Positions 6,938 to 14,412 of a DNA stretch of 28,700 nt are shown one piece after another (positions within the stretch are counted from its first letter, which is position 1; every line of letters starts with the position of its first letter). Below the pieces are notes generated by a model that did not search any database, was not told the origin of the DNA, and worked only from the letters and a program-made list of their open reading frames with translations. Where the stretch lies: positions 1-28,700 of IMG/VR virus record IMGVR_UViG_3300009431_000652, one strand, 5' to 3'. This DNA comes from a virus. The translations under genes and the position numbers were made by a program.

Positions 6938-7629
6938 GGTGTTCCCTCCTCTCCAGTTGGTCCGCCAGGGTACATTCCGTCATGGTACTCCTCACCTTCC
7001 ATACCTCCCATTTCTCCCGGCCCCAACTTGTTCTTCACTATCTGCTTAGGAAGCTCATTGATGTCAATGATCTCGCCCTTCTTGTTAACCGTGAACCGAA
7101 AGACTGTCACCTCATCGGCCGTTTTGTGTAACGTCACCGTCTTAGCAGCACACAAAGTCAAACTCGGATTGAGTTTCTCGACAAGAATGTTCACTTCTGT
7201 CGGCCCCTGCGCACGCTTTGAGTACATGTGAACATTGACAACATACTCACCAGGAATCATTCCACGAATCGTGACAATCTCCCTGTTCTCTTTATACTCG
7301 AACTTCTGTCCATTCACGATAACAACATCATTCTGATGCCCCAAATCATCACGATCCAAGTGCATCAAGTTCTCTTCCTTGTCCCGGAAGTAAACAATGC
7401 CACCACCTGGGTCTTCAACATAGGTGTCAACATCATCCATCTGTGTCTTTTCCCACGTCACCGTGATAATCATATCCGCTTTTGCTTCGACATTCTTCTC
7501 GTGCTTGACCTTCGGATTGATGAACATAAAGGTAAGCATGAAGAAAACGGCAAAGGCCAACAGGGTGTTGAAGAGCAAATCAAGAAAAGCGGTATTCGAG
7601 TGATATCTCCTGAATCTAAGTTTGCTCAT
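6934..7629 (-). CDS. TolR/ExbD-like single-pass membrane subunit with beta-rich C-terminal domain
   Basis: 231 residues. An N-terminal basic stretch is followed by one membrane helix (about 15-38) that carries Asp17 in FLDLLFN, the position of the proton-carrying Asp in TolR and ExbD. The outer part is not a standard TolR periplasmic domain: residues 50-95 read WEKTQMDDVDTYVEDPGGG, then a strand and LDRDDLG, like the DUF2135-type beta-sandwich, followed by IRGMIPGEYVVNVHMY. The C-terminus is Gly/Glu-rich. It overlaps the TolQ-like gene by 14 nt and is preceded by a G-rich ribosome site. With the partner it should make a proton-driven stator. Family call comes from helix, Asp and neighbour rather than full similarity. 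Confidence 0.65.
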   Translation of the reverse strand: MSKLRFRRYHSNTAFLDLLFNTLLAFAVFFMLTFMFINPKVKHEKNVEAKADMIITVTWEKTQMDDVDTYVEDPGGGIVYFRDKEENLMHLDRDDLGHQNDVVIVNGQKFEYKENREIVTIRGMIPGEYVVNVHMYSKRAQGPTEVNILVEKLNPSLTLCAAKTVTLHKTADEVTVFRFTVNKKGEIIDINELPKQIVKNKLGPGEMGGMEGEEYHDGMYPGGPTGEEGTP

Positions 7630-8140
7630 TCACCCCCCTGAACTTGTCGATTCCCTGAGTGAGATTGAAACACTGCAATTTCAACAACACACTACCGATC
7701 AAACCGGTAAGCGTGGTGTAAAGAGCAGTAGCCATCCCCCCACTCATCTTCGACAACACCGCCTGGAGCGTTGCTGGGTTCGATGGGTCAATCTCGCTGA
7801 AACCGCCCATCAACATGATAATAAAACCGGAAACGGTACCAATCATACCAACTGTTAACAAGACATCACTAACAAACCACCCAGCGCTCTCTGTATACTC
7901 TAGTTGATCTAGTGTGTCTTCTTCGACCCCTCCTAGACTAAGTACCTTGCTAGTCTTCCAGCTTGCTATGCCACAGCAAACGCTCATGGCGGCAAAGACG
8001 GCCATAATCACGAAACTGAGCTTCGTCATGTCTTGCGCCCATACGTCGTGGAATATGCCAAAATAGAACGAGATAGTCGCTCCCAGGGCCATCAAAACGG
8101 CCATTAGCCACCATCTAAGAAATAGCCTGTGCCTTATCAT
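7616..8140 (-). CDS. MotA/TolQ/ExbB-family proton channel subunit
   Basis: 174 residues, short for the family. Four hydrophobic helices at about 9-30, 41-60, 90-113 and 134-157. The third contains VGMIGTVSGF (97-106), the LGLxGTVxG signature of TolQ/ExbB/MotA, and the fourth MATALYTTLTGLIGS (136-150), matching the ALxTTaxGL signature. The loop between (GGFSEIDPSNPATL) fits the usual cytoplasmic link. Together with the next gene it should form a channel that uses the proton gradient. AAAGG precedes ATG 8140. It is first in a four-gene coupled cassette ending at 6022. Family membership is good; its purpose in a phage is unknown. Confidence 0.75.
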   Translation of the reverse strand: MIRHRLFLRWWLMAVLMALGATISFYFGIFHDVWAQDMTKLSFVIMAVFAAMSVCCGIASWKTSKVLSLGGVEEDTLDQLEYTESAGWFVSDVLLTVGMIGTVSGFIIMLMGGFSEIDPSNPATLQAVLSKMSGGMATALYTTLTGLIGSVLLKLQCFNLTQGIDKFRGVNEQT

Positions 8141-8199
8141 CCTGGTACCTTTCCGTTAATAACACGAATTAGGTAATATAGTGGAGATAAAGCTAATTC

Positions 8200-8991
8200 T
8201 TAACAAGCTAAAAAGTATGAAGTGTCGTCGTCGTAGTCAATTTCCCAATACCAGCGATCCATAAGTTGGGGCAGGAAGTTGTCGTCACGATGTTCTGGAG
8301 GCATCTTGATCGCTATTTTCAACGTATCGGGATGAGCCACCAACTCCTCACAGACTTCTGACTTGAGAGATGTCCCCTTGCCGTATCCACCAGAAGTCTT
8401 GAGGGGCTTTAACTCAATGTCGTCGCATTTTGCGACGACATTGAGTTGTGCCTCCTTAGTGATGTAGTAAATGCCCTCGTCGCTAGAGTTCCACTTCAGA
8501 CGACATAAAAGCAAGTCATATTCCGGCAACCAGTTCTTCTCCAACTCATCAGCCATGCTCTTATCTTCGACCCAACTAATCTTCAGTTGGTTGAAACCAT
8601 TGCCGCTATAGCTAATCGTCTTGATAGACACGTCCCGGCCGAACAAAATAACATCCTTGCCTTTCTCAACAACGTCCATGTCATAATCGTTCAGAGGACA
8701 CATCTCCGCATCTTCACCGAGATACCGGGCAAACAAGTACCGCAGAAACGCTTCCCGCATCTTCCCACACTCCTGTCCCAACTTCCCGTTCTGCAAACAC
8801 AAGTTGTTGGCGATCTGGGCGAAGGTGGGCCAAAATTTTTGCAAGTAGTCGTGGAACTCCTGGTCTGCAAAAAGTTCCTGTGCAGAATCATGCGATGGCT
8901 TGGGGCAAACGTCGACCGGTTGCCCATTCTCAACCTCTGATGCTACTCTCTCTAAGACTTCCGCAAAATCAAAATACAAATTGTCATCCAT
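8200..8991 (-). CDS. Type II restriction endonuclease, ThaI-like PD-(D/E)xK fold
   Basis: 263 residues. A helical N-terminal part with KLGQECGKMREAFLRYLF (70-87) leads to the nuclease core: DVVEKGKDVILFGRDVSIKT (106-125), giving the metal-binding Asp and the catalytic S-I-K, then LKISWVED, PEYDLLLCRLKW and EGIYYIT, the same block order I recall from ThaI-type enzymes. It should cut double-stranded DNA at a short palindrome; the site cannot be predicted. ATG directly follows the stop of a helicase fragment (TAGATG) with AGGGGA before it, and the methyltransferase lies just upstream, as in a restriction-modification operon. A 17-bp perfect hairpin sits inside its coding region. Confidence 0.68.
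   Translation of the reverse strand: MDDNLYFDFAEVLERVASEVENGQPVDVCPKPSHDSAQELFADQEFHDYLQKFWPTFAQIANNLCLQNGKLGQECGKMREAFLRYLFARYLGEDAEMCPLNDYDMDVVEKGKDVILFGRDVSIKTISYSGNGFNQLKISWVEDKSMADELEKNWLPEYDLLLCRLKWNSSDEGIYYITKEAQLNVVAKCDDIELKPLKTSGGYGKGTSLKSEVCEELVAHPDTLKIAIKMPPEHRDDNFLPQLMDRWYWEIDYDDDTSYFLAC
8411..8447. repeat. Perfect inverted repeat in the endonuclease gene, 17-bp arms, 3-nt loop
   Basis: Arms 8411-8427 (AACTCAATGTCGTCGCA) and 8431-8447 are exact complements around TTT. It is fully inside coding sequence, so the mRNA would form a strong hairpin about three quarters of the way through the gene. Confidence 0.95.
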
Positions 8992-9252
8992 CTATCTTCC
9001 CCTCATAATAGCTTCCAAAATACAGATACGAATCACATCGCTTTTCCCATAGCGAGTGGGTAATTCAAGCGCAGTTGTGGGGTATTTCGGAAACGACAAT
9101 GCTTCATTCACTGTCGACGTAATGCGTTCAATAAAGCAATTGATCGCTCCTTTTTGGCCAATTCGAGCTTGGGACAAATCAGCGACCTTACAAAGATCGA
9201 GTGATTCATAATATTCTGCATCTTTCGCCGCACAATTATCCATCATTTTCAT
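8992..9252 (-). CDS. Helicase/ATPase N-terminal fragment with Walker A-like motif
   Basis: 86 residues. The C-terminal half reads ALELPTRYGKSDVIR (61-75), which looks like motif I of superfamily 2 helicases (xLPTGxGKT-type, here with R and S substitutions), preceded by a helix typical of the segment before motif I. All later helicase motifs are absent: the frame ends 11 residues on and the endonuclease ATG follows at once. It starts 1 nt after the methyltransferase stop. It may be the remnant of an R-M-associated helicase, or a short protein that has kept only a nucleotide-binding loop. Intact ribosome spacing suggests it is still translated. Confidence 0.5.
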   Translation of the reverse strand: MKMMDNCAAKDAEYYESLDLCKVADLSQARIGQKGAINCFIERITSTVNEALSFPKYPTTALELPTRYGKSDVIRICILEAIMRGR

Positions 9253-9253
9253 C

Positions 9254-10057
9254 TCACTCTCTAACTTTCAATCTCGATATAGCAATCTGGGTGTATTCCT
9301 CAGATATATCAAACCCCAAGAAGTTACGCTCTAACTGCTGGGCAGCAACAAGAGTTGTGCCAGACCCGCACAATGGATCAAACACCAAGTCTCCAAGATT
9401 ACTCCATGTAGAGATGTGATCCTTTGCTAAGTCCAAGTTCATCTTAGCTGGATGATACCACTGGACCTTACCATCCTTTTTTTCTTGAGACGTGTTTCTC
9501 CCCACCCAGTACGTCCAAACATTGCCCCTCACCTTTTGAGAAGCAATTCTCTTCTCTTTGCCCTTCTCCGCTGATTGCCGAAATGGCACTACAGTATCCT
9601 GTGTCTCAAAATACTTGCCAGTGGATTTTACCCCCGCATACTTACAAGGCTCCATGATAGGGTTAAACGTTGTCAAGTCATTCTTGACAAAAACAAACAT
9701 ATATTCAAATTGCGGAGTATATCGCTTCTGACGCCTTGGTATGGGGTTTTGTTTACAATATATCATGGTATCATGTAGCTTGAACCCCACCTCCATGAAA
9801 TAGAGTGCTTGTCGAAACGAACTACCTGTCTCACTACCGCCGACTAACGCATCTGCGACAACCCACACTACAACCCCACCATCCATTGTGACTCGATAAA
9901 GTTGTTTGGCTATCACCTTGAAATCAAAGTTGCCCTTGTATGATCTGAGGCTATCATAAGGCGGGCTGGTTACGGTCAACTTCACCAGCCCGTCAGACAT
10001 ATCCTTCATCAACTTTGCAGAGTCACCGCAATAGACTTCTCCTGGTTTGATTACCAT
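9254..10057 (-). CDS. DNA methyltransferase (N4-cytosine or N6-adenine, beta class)
   Basis: Transfers methyl from SAM to an exocyclic amino group in DNA. 267 residues with motif order IV then I, the beta-class layout: TSPPYD at 30-35 as catalytic motif IV, a target-recognition stretch in the middle (about 95-200), then HPAKMNLDLAKDHI and VFDPLCGSGTT (225-235) as the SAM-binding motif I, followed by LGFDISEEY. SPPY occurs in both N4mC and N6mA enzymes, so the modified base is open. GGGGAG lies 3 nt before ATG. It is followed by the helicase fragment and the endonuclease with no gaps, so it probably protects phage DNA against that enzyme. Confidence 0.88.
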   Translation of the reverse strand: MVIKPGEVYCGDSAKLMKDMSDGLVKLTVTSPPYDSLRSYKGNFDFKVIAKQLYRVTMDGGVVVWVVADALVGGSETGSSFRQALYFMEVGFKLHDTMIYCKQNPIPRRQKRYTPQFEYMFVFVKNDLTTFNPIMEPCKYAGVKSTGKYFETQDTVVPFRQSAEKGKEKRIASQKVRGNVWTYWVGRNTSQEKKDGKVQWYHPAKMNLDLAKDHISTWSNLGDLVFDPLCGSGTTLVAAQQLERNFLGFDISEEYTQIAISRLKVRE

Positions 10058-10089
10058 ATACTCCCCACCGCATATGACATAGCCATCGA

Positions 10090-10593
10090 CTATTCAGCAG
10101 GCTTTTCTTTAGGCTCTTCCTCGAAGAACTTAGCGATTTCAGCATCAATCTCAGCAGTTCGCATTGGCCCACGAACTTCTTGTGGGAACAAGTGTCCTAT
10201 TTCCTTACGTATGTTGTATCCCAAATTAAGTGCATTTTCGTGAGCTTTGTCCAAGGCCCGTATATACGAATTAAGTAGTTGCATAACATACTTTGCATCA
10301 CGGGCGGACTTCTTGGCTTGAACGACATGTTCGCTAATACGAGCTTTAGCTTCTGCGAGCTTGTCGCTTCCGCCTTCGTTTTCCTTATACCACTGATATC
10401 GTTCAGCGAGAAGAACATCATGCCGGTCCTCTAGCTTATAATGAAGGTACTGAGCCTTGGACCACATCATATGGTAGTAATTGTAGATGCCAGCGAAGTT
10501 CTTGAGAAAGTCATTCATCTCCTCTTCGCTGATTTCCAAATGCTTTGGGTCAAGAACAACTTCATGTTCGCCTACTTTAATTTTCATCATCAT
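10090..10593 (-). CDS. Helical protein, possible UvsY-like recombination mediator
   Basis: About 167 residues, nearly all helical. The middle and C-terminal blocks (RYQWYKENEGGSDKLAEAK, then VVQAKKSARDAKYVMQLLNSY and ALDKAHENALNLGYNIRKEI) follow the T4 UvsY pattern of a YY-G-type loop, a helix with repeated small residues, and a closing ALD...GF-I helix, but identity is low. UvsY loads the UvsX recombinase onto gp32-coated DNA, which would fit next to the replicative helicase and in a genome with a gp32-like SSB. Three in-frame ATGs (10593, 10590, 10587) overlap the TGA of the helicase gene. The acidic tail is Glu/Lys/Pro-rich. Treat the function as a lead only. Confidence 0.38.
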   Translation of the reverse strand: MMMKIKVGEHEVVLDPKHLEISEEEMNDFLKNFAGIYNYYHMMWSKAQYLHYKLEDRHDVLLAERYQWYKENEGGSDKLAEAKARISEHVVQAKKSARDAKYVMQLLNSYIRALDKAHENALNLGYNIRKEIGHLFPQEVRGPMRTAEIDAEIAKFFEEEPKEKPAE

Positions 10594-12068
10594 CCCCTAT
10601 TTGCTATCCATTCAGTGACTTCCTTAGCGTAGTCTTCCATGACAACTTCTTCCTTTGCTTTATCTGCAACGCCGCTGCATCGTAGTTTCCATGTATCTTC
10701 AGCGATTTCATCCCATTCCAAAGTATCGGGGTTACGGCTTAATTTGATAGTGAATCGGCCTTTACCGTCTCGATGCTTTGATGCAAACAACGTACCCACG
10801 CCAGCCGTGTTTTCTACCGGCGTTTGGCTAATCGTCCATAGTGCATCCATTGGTCTAATTTGACCTGCGCTATCTGCGAGCACGTCGTCATCGAGATATC
10901 CTTTATGTTCCAAAGCATCACGACCACCTCTATTAACTTGCATAGCTGTGAACACAACGATTTGCAGTTCAACAGCCATACCACGCAAATCACGTACTAG
11001 CCGTTCACGACTCTCGTAAGTCTTAATACCTGGGAAATCTCTCATCTCCCCGATGTAATCAACAATGACCACGTCGGGATAAAAACCATACATATGCAAC
11101 TGGCTAATGTAGGCCCGACATGTGGTGACATCGGCGGCACCGGCTGGAAATTGCTTAATCCGCAAATCACCCCAACCTGATTCTTTGCGTTCCACTTCCA
11201 GGTAATCCTTCACCCGCTGCAAACTATCGACCTTGAATAAAGATCGGATAGATGTATCCGTCAGCATTGAGTCGAATCGTTTAGCAACCTGATCTTCATT
11301 CATCTCCAATGAGATGTAGAGTACATTCCTTCCCTTCATCAAATTGGTTTTGGCCACCTTCACTAGAGCCAGACTCTTTCCAGAACCAGACATTCCAGCA
11401 AAACCGCCTATTTCCCCTCTGATAAGACCGCCCCCCAAAGCGGTATCGATAGAACAAAATCCAGTCGGGAAAAAATCCTGCTCCTCCTTGGCCTTCATCA
11501 TTCGGTTGTAACGTTCTTCAACCGTGTCGAAGTAAGCAAGACCTAGATCGACGTTACGATCAACCAGAAGAGCGCCTTGAAGAATGTCTCGAATTTGATC
11601 CCACTTGTCTTGTCGTCGAGACTTGAAGATGTTGAGAGTGGAGGTGTAGGCTAGGCGAAGTGCTTGCGTTTTAGCAAACTCTGTGATCTTATCCAAGAAG
11701 TACTCACGCTTCTCTACACCCGGCTCGAACGCATCACATACAGCGTCTAGTGCAGCGAAATAGTACGCCCTGTTTGGGAAGTCGCTGACACGCTCTTCGA
11801 TCTCGGCCCGAAGAATGGTTTTGTCTGGCCGGTCGTTGTACTCCTTGTAGTGATCTAAGATGATCTTGCAAATCATCCGATGTGCATCACTACGAAAGTA
11901 CTCAGGATGTATCAAGTTCACCGATTGCAGAAGAAAGTAGCTATCGCTAATCAGTGAACCTAAGATGCGCTGGAGAAAGTCGTCGGACCAATCGTAGTTG
12001 TGTTCTTTTTCTTGGTCTGGATTTTCAAGATGCAATTCATCTAGTACAGCATAATCATGTTCGTCCAT
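10590..12068 (-). CDS. DnaB/gp41-type replicative DNA helicase
   Basis: Ring helicase that unwinds the fork. 492 residues, normal length. Residues 25-130 form the helical N-terminal domain, followed by a linker; the RecA-like C-terminal domain starts with FPTGFCSIDTALGGGL (200-215), Walker A GMSGSGKS (225-232), LYISLEM, Walker B VVIVDYIGEM (about 333-342) and a motif H4-like block with QVNRGG. GQIRPMDALWTI and ASKHRDGKGRF supply the arginine-finger region. It heads a tight run with the UvsY-like gene (ATGA overlap). The 117-bp leader has an inverted repeat shared in part with the SSB leader. No clear primase domain is seen. Confidence 0.93.
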   Translation of the reverse strand: MDEHDYAVLDELHLENPDQEKEHNYDWSDDFLQRILGSLISDSYFLLQSVNLIHPEYFRSDAHRMICKIILDHYKEYNDRPDKTILRAEIEERVSDFPNRAYYFAALDAVCDAFEPGVEKREYFLDKITEFAKTQALRLAYTSTLNIFKSRRQDKWDQIRDILQGALLVDRNVDLGLAYFDTVEERYNRMMKAKEEQDFFPTGFCSIDTALGGGLIRGEIGGFAGMSGSGKSLALVKVAKTNLMKGRNVLYISLEMNEDQVAKRFDSMLTDTSIRSLFKVDSLQRVKDYLEVERKESGWGDLRIKQFPAGAADVTTCRAYISQLHMYGFYPDVVIVDYIGEMRDFPGIKTYESRERLVRDLRGMAVELQIVVFTAMQVNRGGRDALEHKGYLDDDVLADSAGQIRPMDALWTISQTPVENTAGVGTLFASKHRDGKGRFTIKLSRNPDTLEWDEIAEDTWKLRCSGVADKAKEEVVMEDYAKEVTEWIANRG

Positions 12069-12088
12069 CTTGGCCTATACCCGTTTTT

Positions 12089-12109
12089 GATACTTACAAA
12101 TTAAGTATC
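12089..12109. promoter_or_regulatory. Inverted repeat in the DnaB-like gene leader
   Basis: GATACTTA (12089-12096) and TAAGTATC (12102-12109) flank a 5-nt spacer. The minus-strand 10-mer CCGATACTTA here (12111-12102) also occurs in the SSB leader at 884-875. There is no U-tract in the useful direction, so I favour a binding site or promoter element over a terminator. The rest of the 117-bp gap holds nothing I can name. Confidence 0.45.
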
Positions 12110-12185
12110 GGCAAGAAGGCCAGAAGAACATGATATTAAATGGAGACGGGCACTAATAATTCGTTGCCGCTCTAGCAAAGATTTC

Positions 12186-12701
12186 TCAGATCAAAAAATC
12201 GGCTGCAATCGCTCTGGCTAGTTCGTCTTTGCGTTTTTGCTCCTCGGGGTCTACCTTGGGGCCTACCGGTACATAAGGCTTGCCAGAACCCTGCGTTGAG
12301 GTCTCATTGTAACCTGGCGCAAAGCTGGATGTAGTAAATCCAACACCCCAATCCGATGAAGTAGCGGTAGTGGGAAGACTAGCATAAGCCGTAACCCAAC
12401 TATTGCTTGTCGTCGCAGGCATACTCTCCCAGTCTACCCCAAAAGAATGCTCTGCCAGCGAGCGCTGAGCCGGTTTCTTCTTCACCTTCTTCCGTGGCTT
12501 CTTAGCAATCACCTCTTTGAAACTAGGGTTCTGATCTCCGTTATTGTAATACGCCGCTTCACTGTCATATCCGTTTGTTGGCCCTGGCATGTCTTTCTCC
12601 TTCTTCTTGACGTATTTCTCACGTAGGTAAAAAATCAAACTATTCGGTCCCGAAAGCGGTTGTATGGGAAACAACTTCTCTGCTATCTTTGTCAAATTCA
12701 T
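12186..12701 (-). CDS. Hypothetical protein, low-complexity Ser/Thr middle
   Basis: About 171 residues, not recognised. N-terminus MNLTKIAEKLFPIQP, then a basic stretch with KKPRKKVKKK at about 70-80, a Ser/Thr/Ala-rich middle, and a short helical C-terminus. I chose ATG 12701 because it overlaps the stop of the methyltransferase gene (ATGA); an in-frame ATG at 12713 would add four residues and lacks a ribosome site. Followed by the 117-bp DnaB leader. Confidence 0.62.
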   Translation of the reverse strand: MNLTKIAEKLFPIQPLSGPNSLIFYLREKYVKKKEKDMPGPTNGYDSEAAYYNNGDQNPSFKEVIAKKPRKKVKKKPAQRSLAEHSFGVDWESMPATTSNSWVTAYASLPTTATSSDWGVGFTTSSFAPGYNETSTQGSGKPYVPVGPKVDPEEQKRKDELARAIAADFLI

Positions 12702-13135
12702 CTCCCCATCCAATATATCACGTGGCTACTCGTACGCTGTAAGATCGGTAATTGCATTTTCACCAGCGTCTGATAGGTACTGCTCTTCGTCCAGCCATTC
12801 AACTCTTTCTTGTCGTTACGTACTGTAAAGAAAGCGTTACCGTTACGACGCAAGAGATCATACACTTCCGCAACGATGCTCAAACGCTCTTCCCTAGTAG
12901 GGAGAACGTTTAACACGAAGTGACATAAGATCGTATCATACTTACCAACAGGACGATCCGGCTGATAGTACGGATCGTACCCGTCGCAATTCAAATGGTT
13001 ACAATCAAATCCCCGGCCGCAACCGAAATCCAAGACCCGGCCTTGGATCATATCCAGAGACAACAAGTGACGAGTTGGAACAGAAATGCTTTTACGAGCA
13101 GTAGCCGTCCTGTGGCTTTGGTTAACACGCTTCAT
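12698..13135 (-). CDS. Small SAM-dependent methyltransferase
   Basis: 145 residues, a compact class I enzyme. VLDFGCGRGFD (about 34-44) is motif I, GYDPYYQP holds the strand-2 acidic residue, KYDTILCHFVLNVLP is the strand-4 motif, and LRRNGNAFFTVRND is strand 5. This short form, with a basic N-terminus, is common among phage-encoded methyltransferases, but its substrate (nucleic acid, protein or small molecule) is not known to me. It overlaps the sigma-like gene upstream by 4 nt and the unknown downstream by 4 nt, so all three are probably co-translated. Confidence 0.8.
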   Translation of the reverse strand: MKRVNQSHRTATARKSISVPTRHLLSLDMIQGRVLDFGCGRGFDCNHLNCDGYDPYYQPDRPVGKYDTILCHFVLNVLPTREERLSIVAEVYDLLRRNGNAFFTVRNDKKELNGWTKSSTYQTLVKMQLPILQRTSSHVIYWMGR

Positions 13136-13719
13136 TTCTTCTTGATGGCGGATATCTTGCCAGAAGATGATACCAAATAATCATACTCAGACAAAGAAAC
13201 AACTCCTGATCGAATTGTCTTCTCTCTGGTAATCTTCTTCCCTAAACTCTTCTGACGATTCCAAATAATCGCTTTGCAATACGTAATGAACTTCCGGTTG
13301 AATTGCAATGGCTCAGTCTTCTTAGGGCGATCTGGATCAGGAACATACCTGTCTACAATATCGTCCAAAAGCTGCTCCTGATGTTCGCCAAACTTTTGCT
13401 TATTCGCCCCATGCTTGGTGCGGTTCTTCCAAAGGTATTCAAGCTCATCCAAAACCGTCAAAACAACCGGGTCAGTGACATATTCTCTGGCCGTCCTCAT
13501 ACAATTTTCCAAATAGACTTGCCGCTTAAAATACGACGCTGCCTTGATACTAGCCCAACGAATCTCCTGAACAATGTCCTCTTGATCGTCGGTGTGGTTG
13601 TTCTTGACGTTCTTCTGAATAAGCTGCCAGGCAGCATAGTGTGCCAAGTCGCCGAACAACTCATCTAACTTGTTGTACTCATCATCTGTAACTTGAAATG
13701 AGTTTAAGATGTAGTCCAT
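13132..13719 (-). CDS. Putative sigma-like factor (T4 gp55-type late sigma)
   Basis: 195 residues. LFGDLAHYAAWQLIQKN and DDQEDIVQEIRWASIKAASYFKRQVY (about 20-70) match the region 2 pattern of small phage sigma factors: a helix, an acidic DxED-type turn, then Q-E and a helix ending in Y-x-KRQ. The second half has a basic helix (FITYCKAIIWNRQKSLGKK) like the DNA-facing part of gp55. T4 gp55 directs host RNA polymerase to TATAAATA late promoters. AAGGAG precedes ATG 13719. Region 4 is absent, as in gp55. Identity is low, so this rests on pattern and length; a profile comparison would settle it. Confidence 0.45.
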   Translation of the reverse strand: MDYILNSFQVTDDEYNKLDELFGDLAHYAAWQLIQKNVKNNHTDDQEDIVQEIRWASIKAASYFKRQVYLENCMRTAREYVTDPVVLTVLDELEYLWKNRTKHGANKQKFGEHQEQLLDDIVDRYVPDPDRPKKTEPLQFNRKFITYCKAIIWNRQKSLGKKITREKTIRSGVVSLSEYDYLVSSSGKISAIKKK

Positions 13720-13762
13720 ACTACTCCTTAGTCAGTTAAGAAACCGACTTCTTATCGACTGG

Positions 13763-14155
13763 CTAGTTCCTATCGTCTTCAATCTCTATTTGCACTCCTG
13801 TTGCAGATTTGAGTTCCTCAAGCCAATCAGTGTCCAGCGGCGGTTCAGCCGGATCATCATCCTCTGGTAGGGGTCCAACGAATTTCACAGGATGGCATCC
13901 AGGATACTCTTCATCAAAATCAAGGCACTCAAATCGAGTTGCACAATTAGGACGAACAGGTACCCATATCACGGCAATTCCTTGCAACTGCAACTGCTCC
14001 ACCACTGATCTGTAACTCATACCATCTTTTAATTCGTCTATGTACGCTTTAGCTGCCGAGGGCGCAAGCTGCCCGATATCAACATAGTGAATCAAGACTT
14101 TACGAATCCTTTGCCCAAGCGGCCATTGTGGCTGATTGATAGTGTGGTCGCTCAC
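13763..14155 (-). CDS. Hypothetical acidic protein
   Basis: About 130 residues, no family recognised. A helical first half (QRIRKVLIHYVDIG, AAKAYIDELKDG) is followed by a strand GIAVIWVPVR and an acidic, Pro-rich C-terminus. I chose GTG 14155 because GGAGG lies 5 nt before it; a longer frame from TTG 14167 would place that GGAGG inside the coding region. First gene of the minus-strand run leading to the sigma-like gene; the region upstream is a divergent promoter space. Confidence 0.6.
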   Translation of the reverse strand: MSDHTINQPQWPLGQRIRKVLIHYVDIGQLAPSAAKAYIDELKDGMSYRSVVEQLQLQGIAVIWVPVRPNCATRFECLDFDEEYPGCHPVKFVGPLPEDDDPAEPPLDTDWLEELKSATGVQIEIEDDRN

Positions 14156-14412
14156 ATGTACCTCCAATAGAATGATGGTCTATTACTATTAACGACCATA
14201 TCTATGCAGTTACTTTAATAAATTACACGAAATTGATAGCGAATTCCTGAAGTAGAGCCAGTAAACAGAAAGTCGATTAGTGGAAAAGGTGGGTCAAAAA
14301 TGTGTTTGATAGGTCAAACACATGCGACCTATCTATTCGGCTATCCTGAGAAATCTGCGACATTCCAGAACTAAATACAACAGCAAATCACAACTAGCTC
14401 TGGAGGGTACTG
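14156..14412. promoter_or_regulatory. Divergent intergenic region with palindrome
   Basis: 257 bp between the minus-strand unknown and the plus-strand lipoprotein pair. It contains a perfect 10-bp inverted repeat with a 4-nt spacer at 14300-14323 (ATGTGTTTGA-tagg-TCAAACACAT), about 90 nt before the CAP lipoprotein start, a plausible operator or leader hairpin. An A/T-rich stretch at 14205-14230 could hold a promoter but I cannot define one. No small gene seen. Confidence 0.5.

Noticed and set aside
6022-8140. TolQ/TolR-like pair as a Zorya defence module (ZorAB)
   Set aside because: ZorA has a very long helical tail and ZorB a peptidoglycan-binding OmpA-like domain; the proteins here are 174 and 231 residues with neither, and no ZorC/D/E genes are nearby.
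10058-10089. Very short frame between the UvsY-like and methyltransferase genes
   Set aside because: Only about 11 codons and no independent support.
12089-12109. Inverted repeat as a terminator
   Set aside because: Only 8 bp, A/T-rich stem, and no U-tract on the strand where a terminator would be useful.
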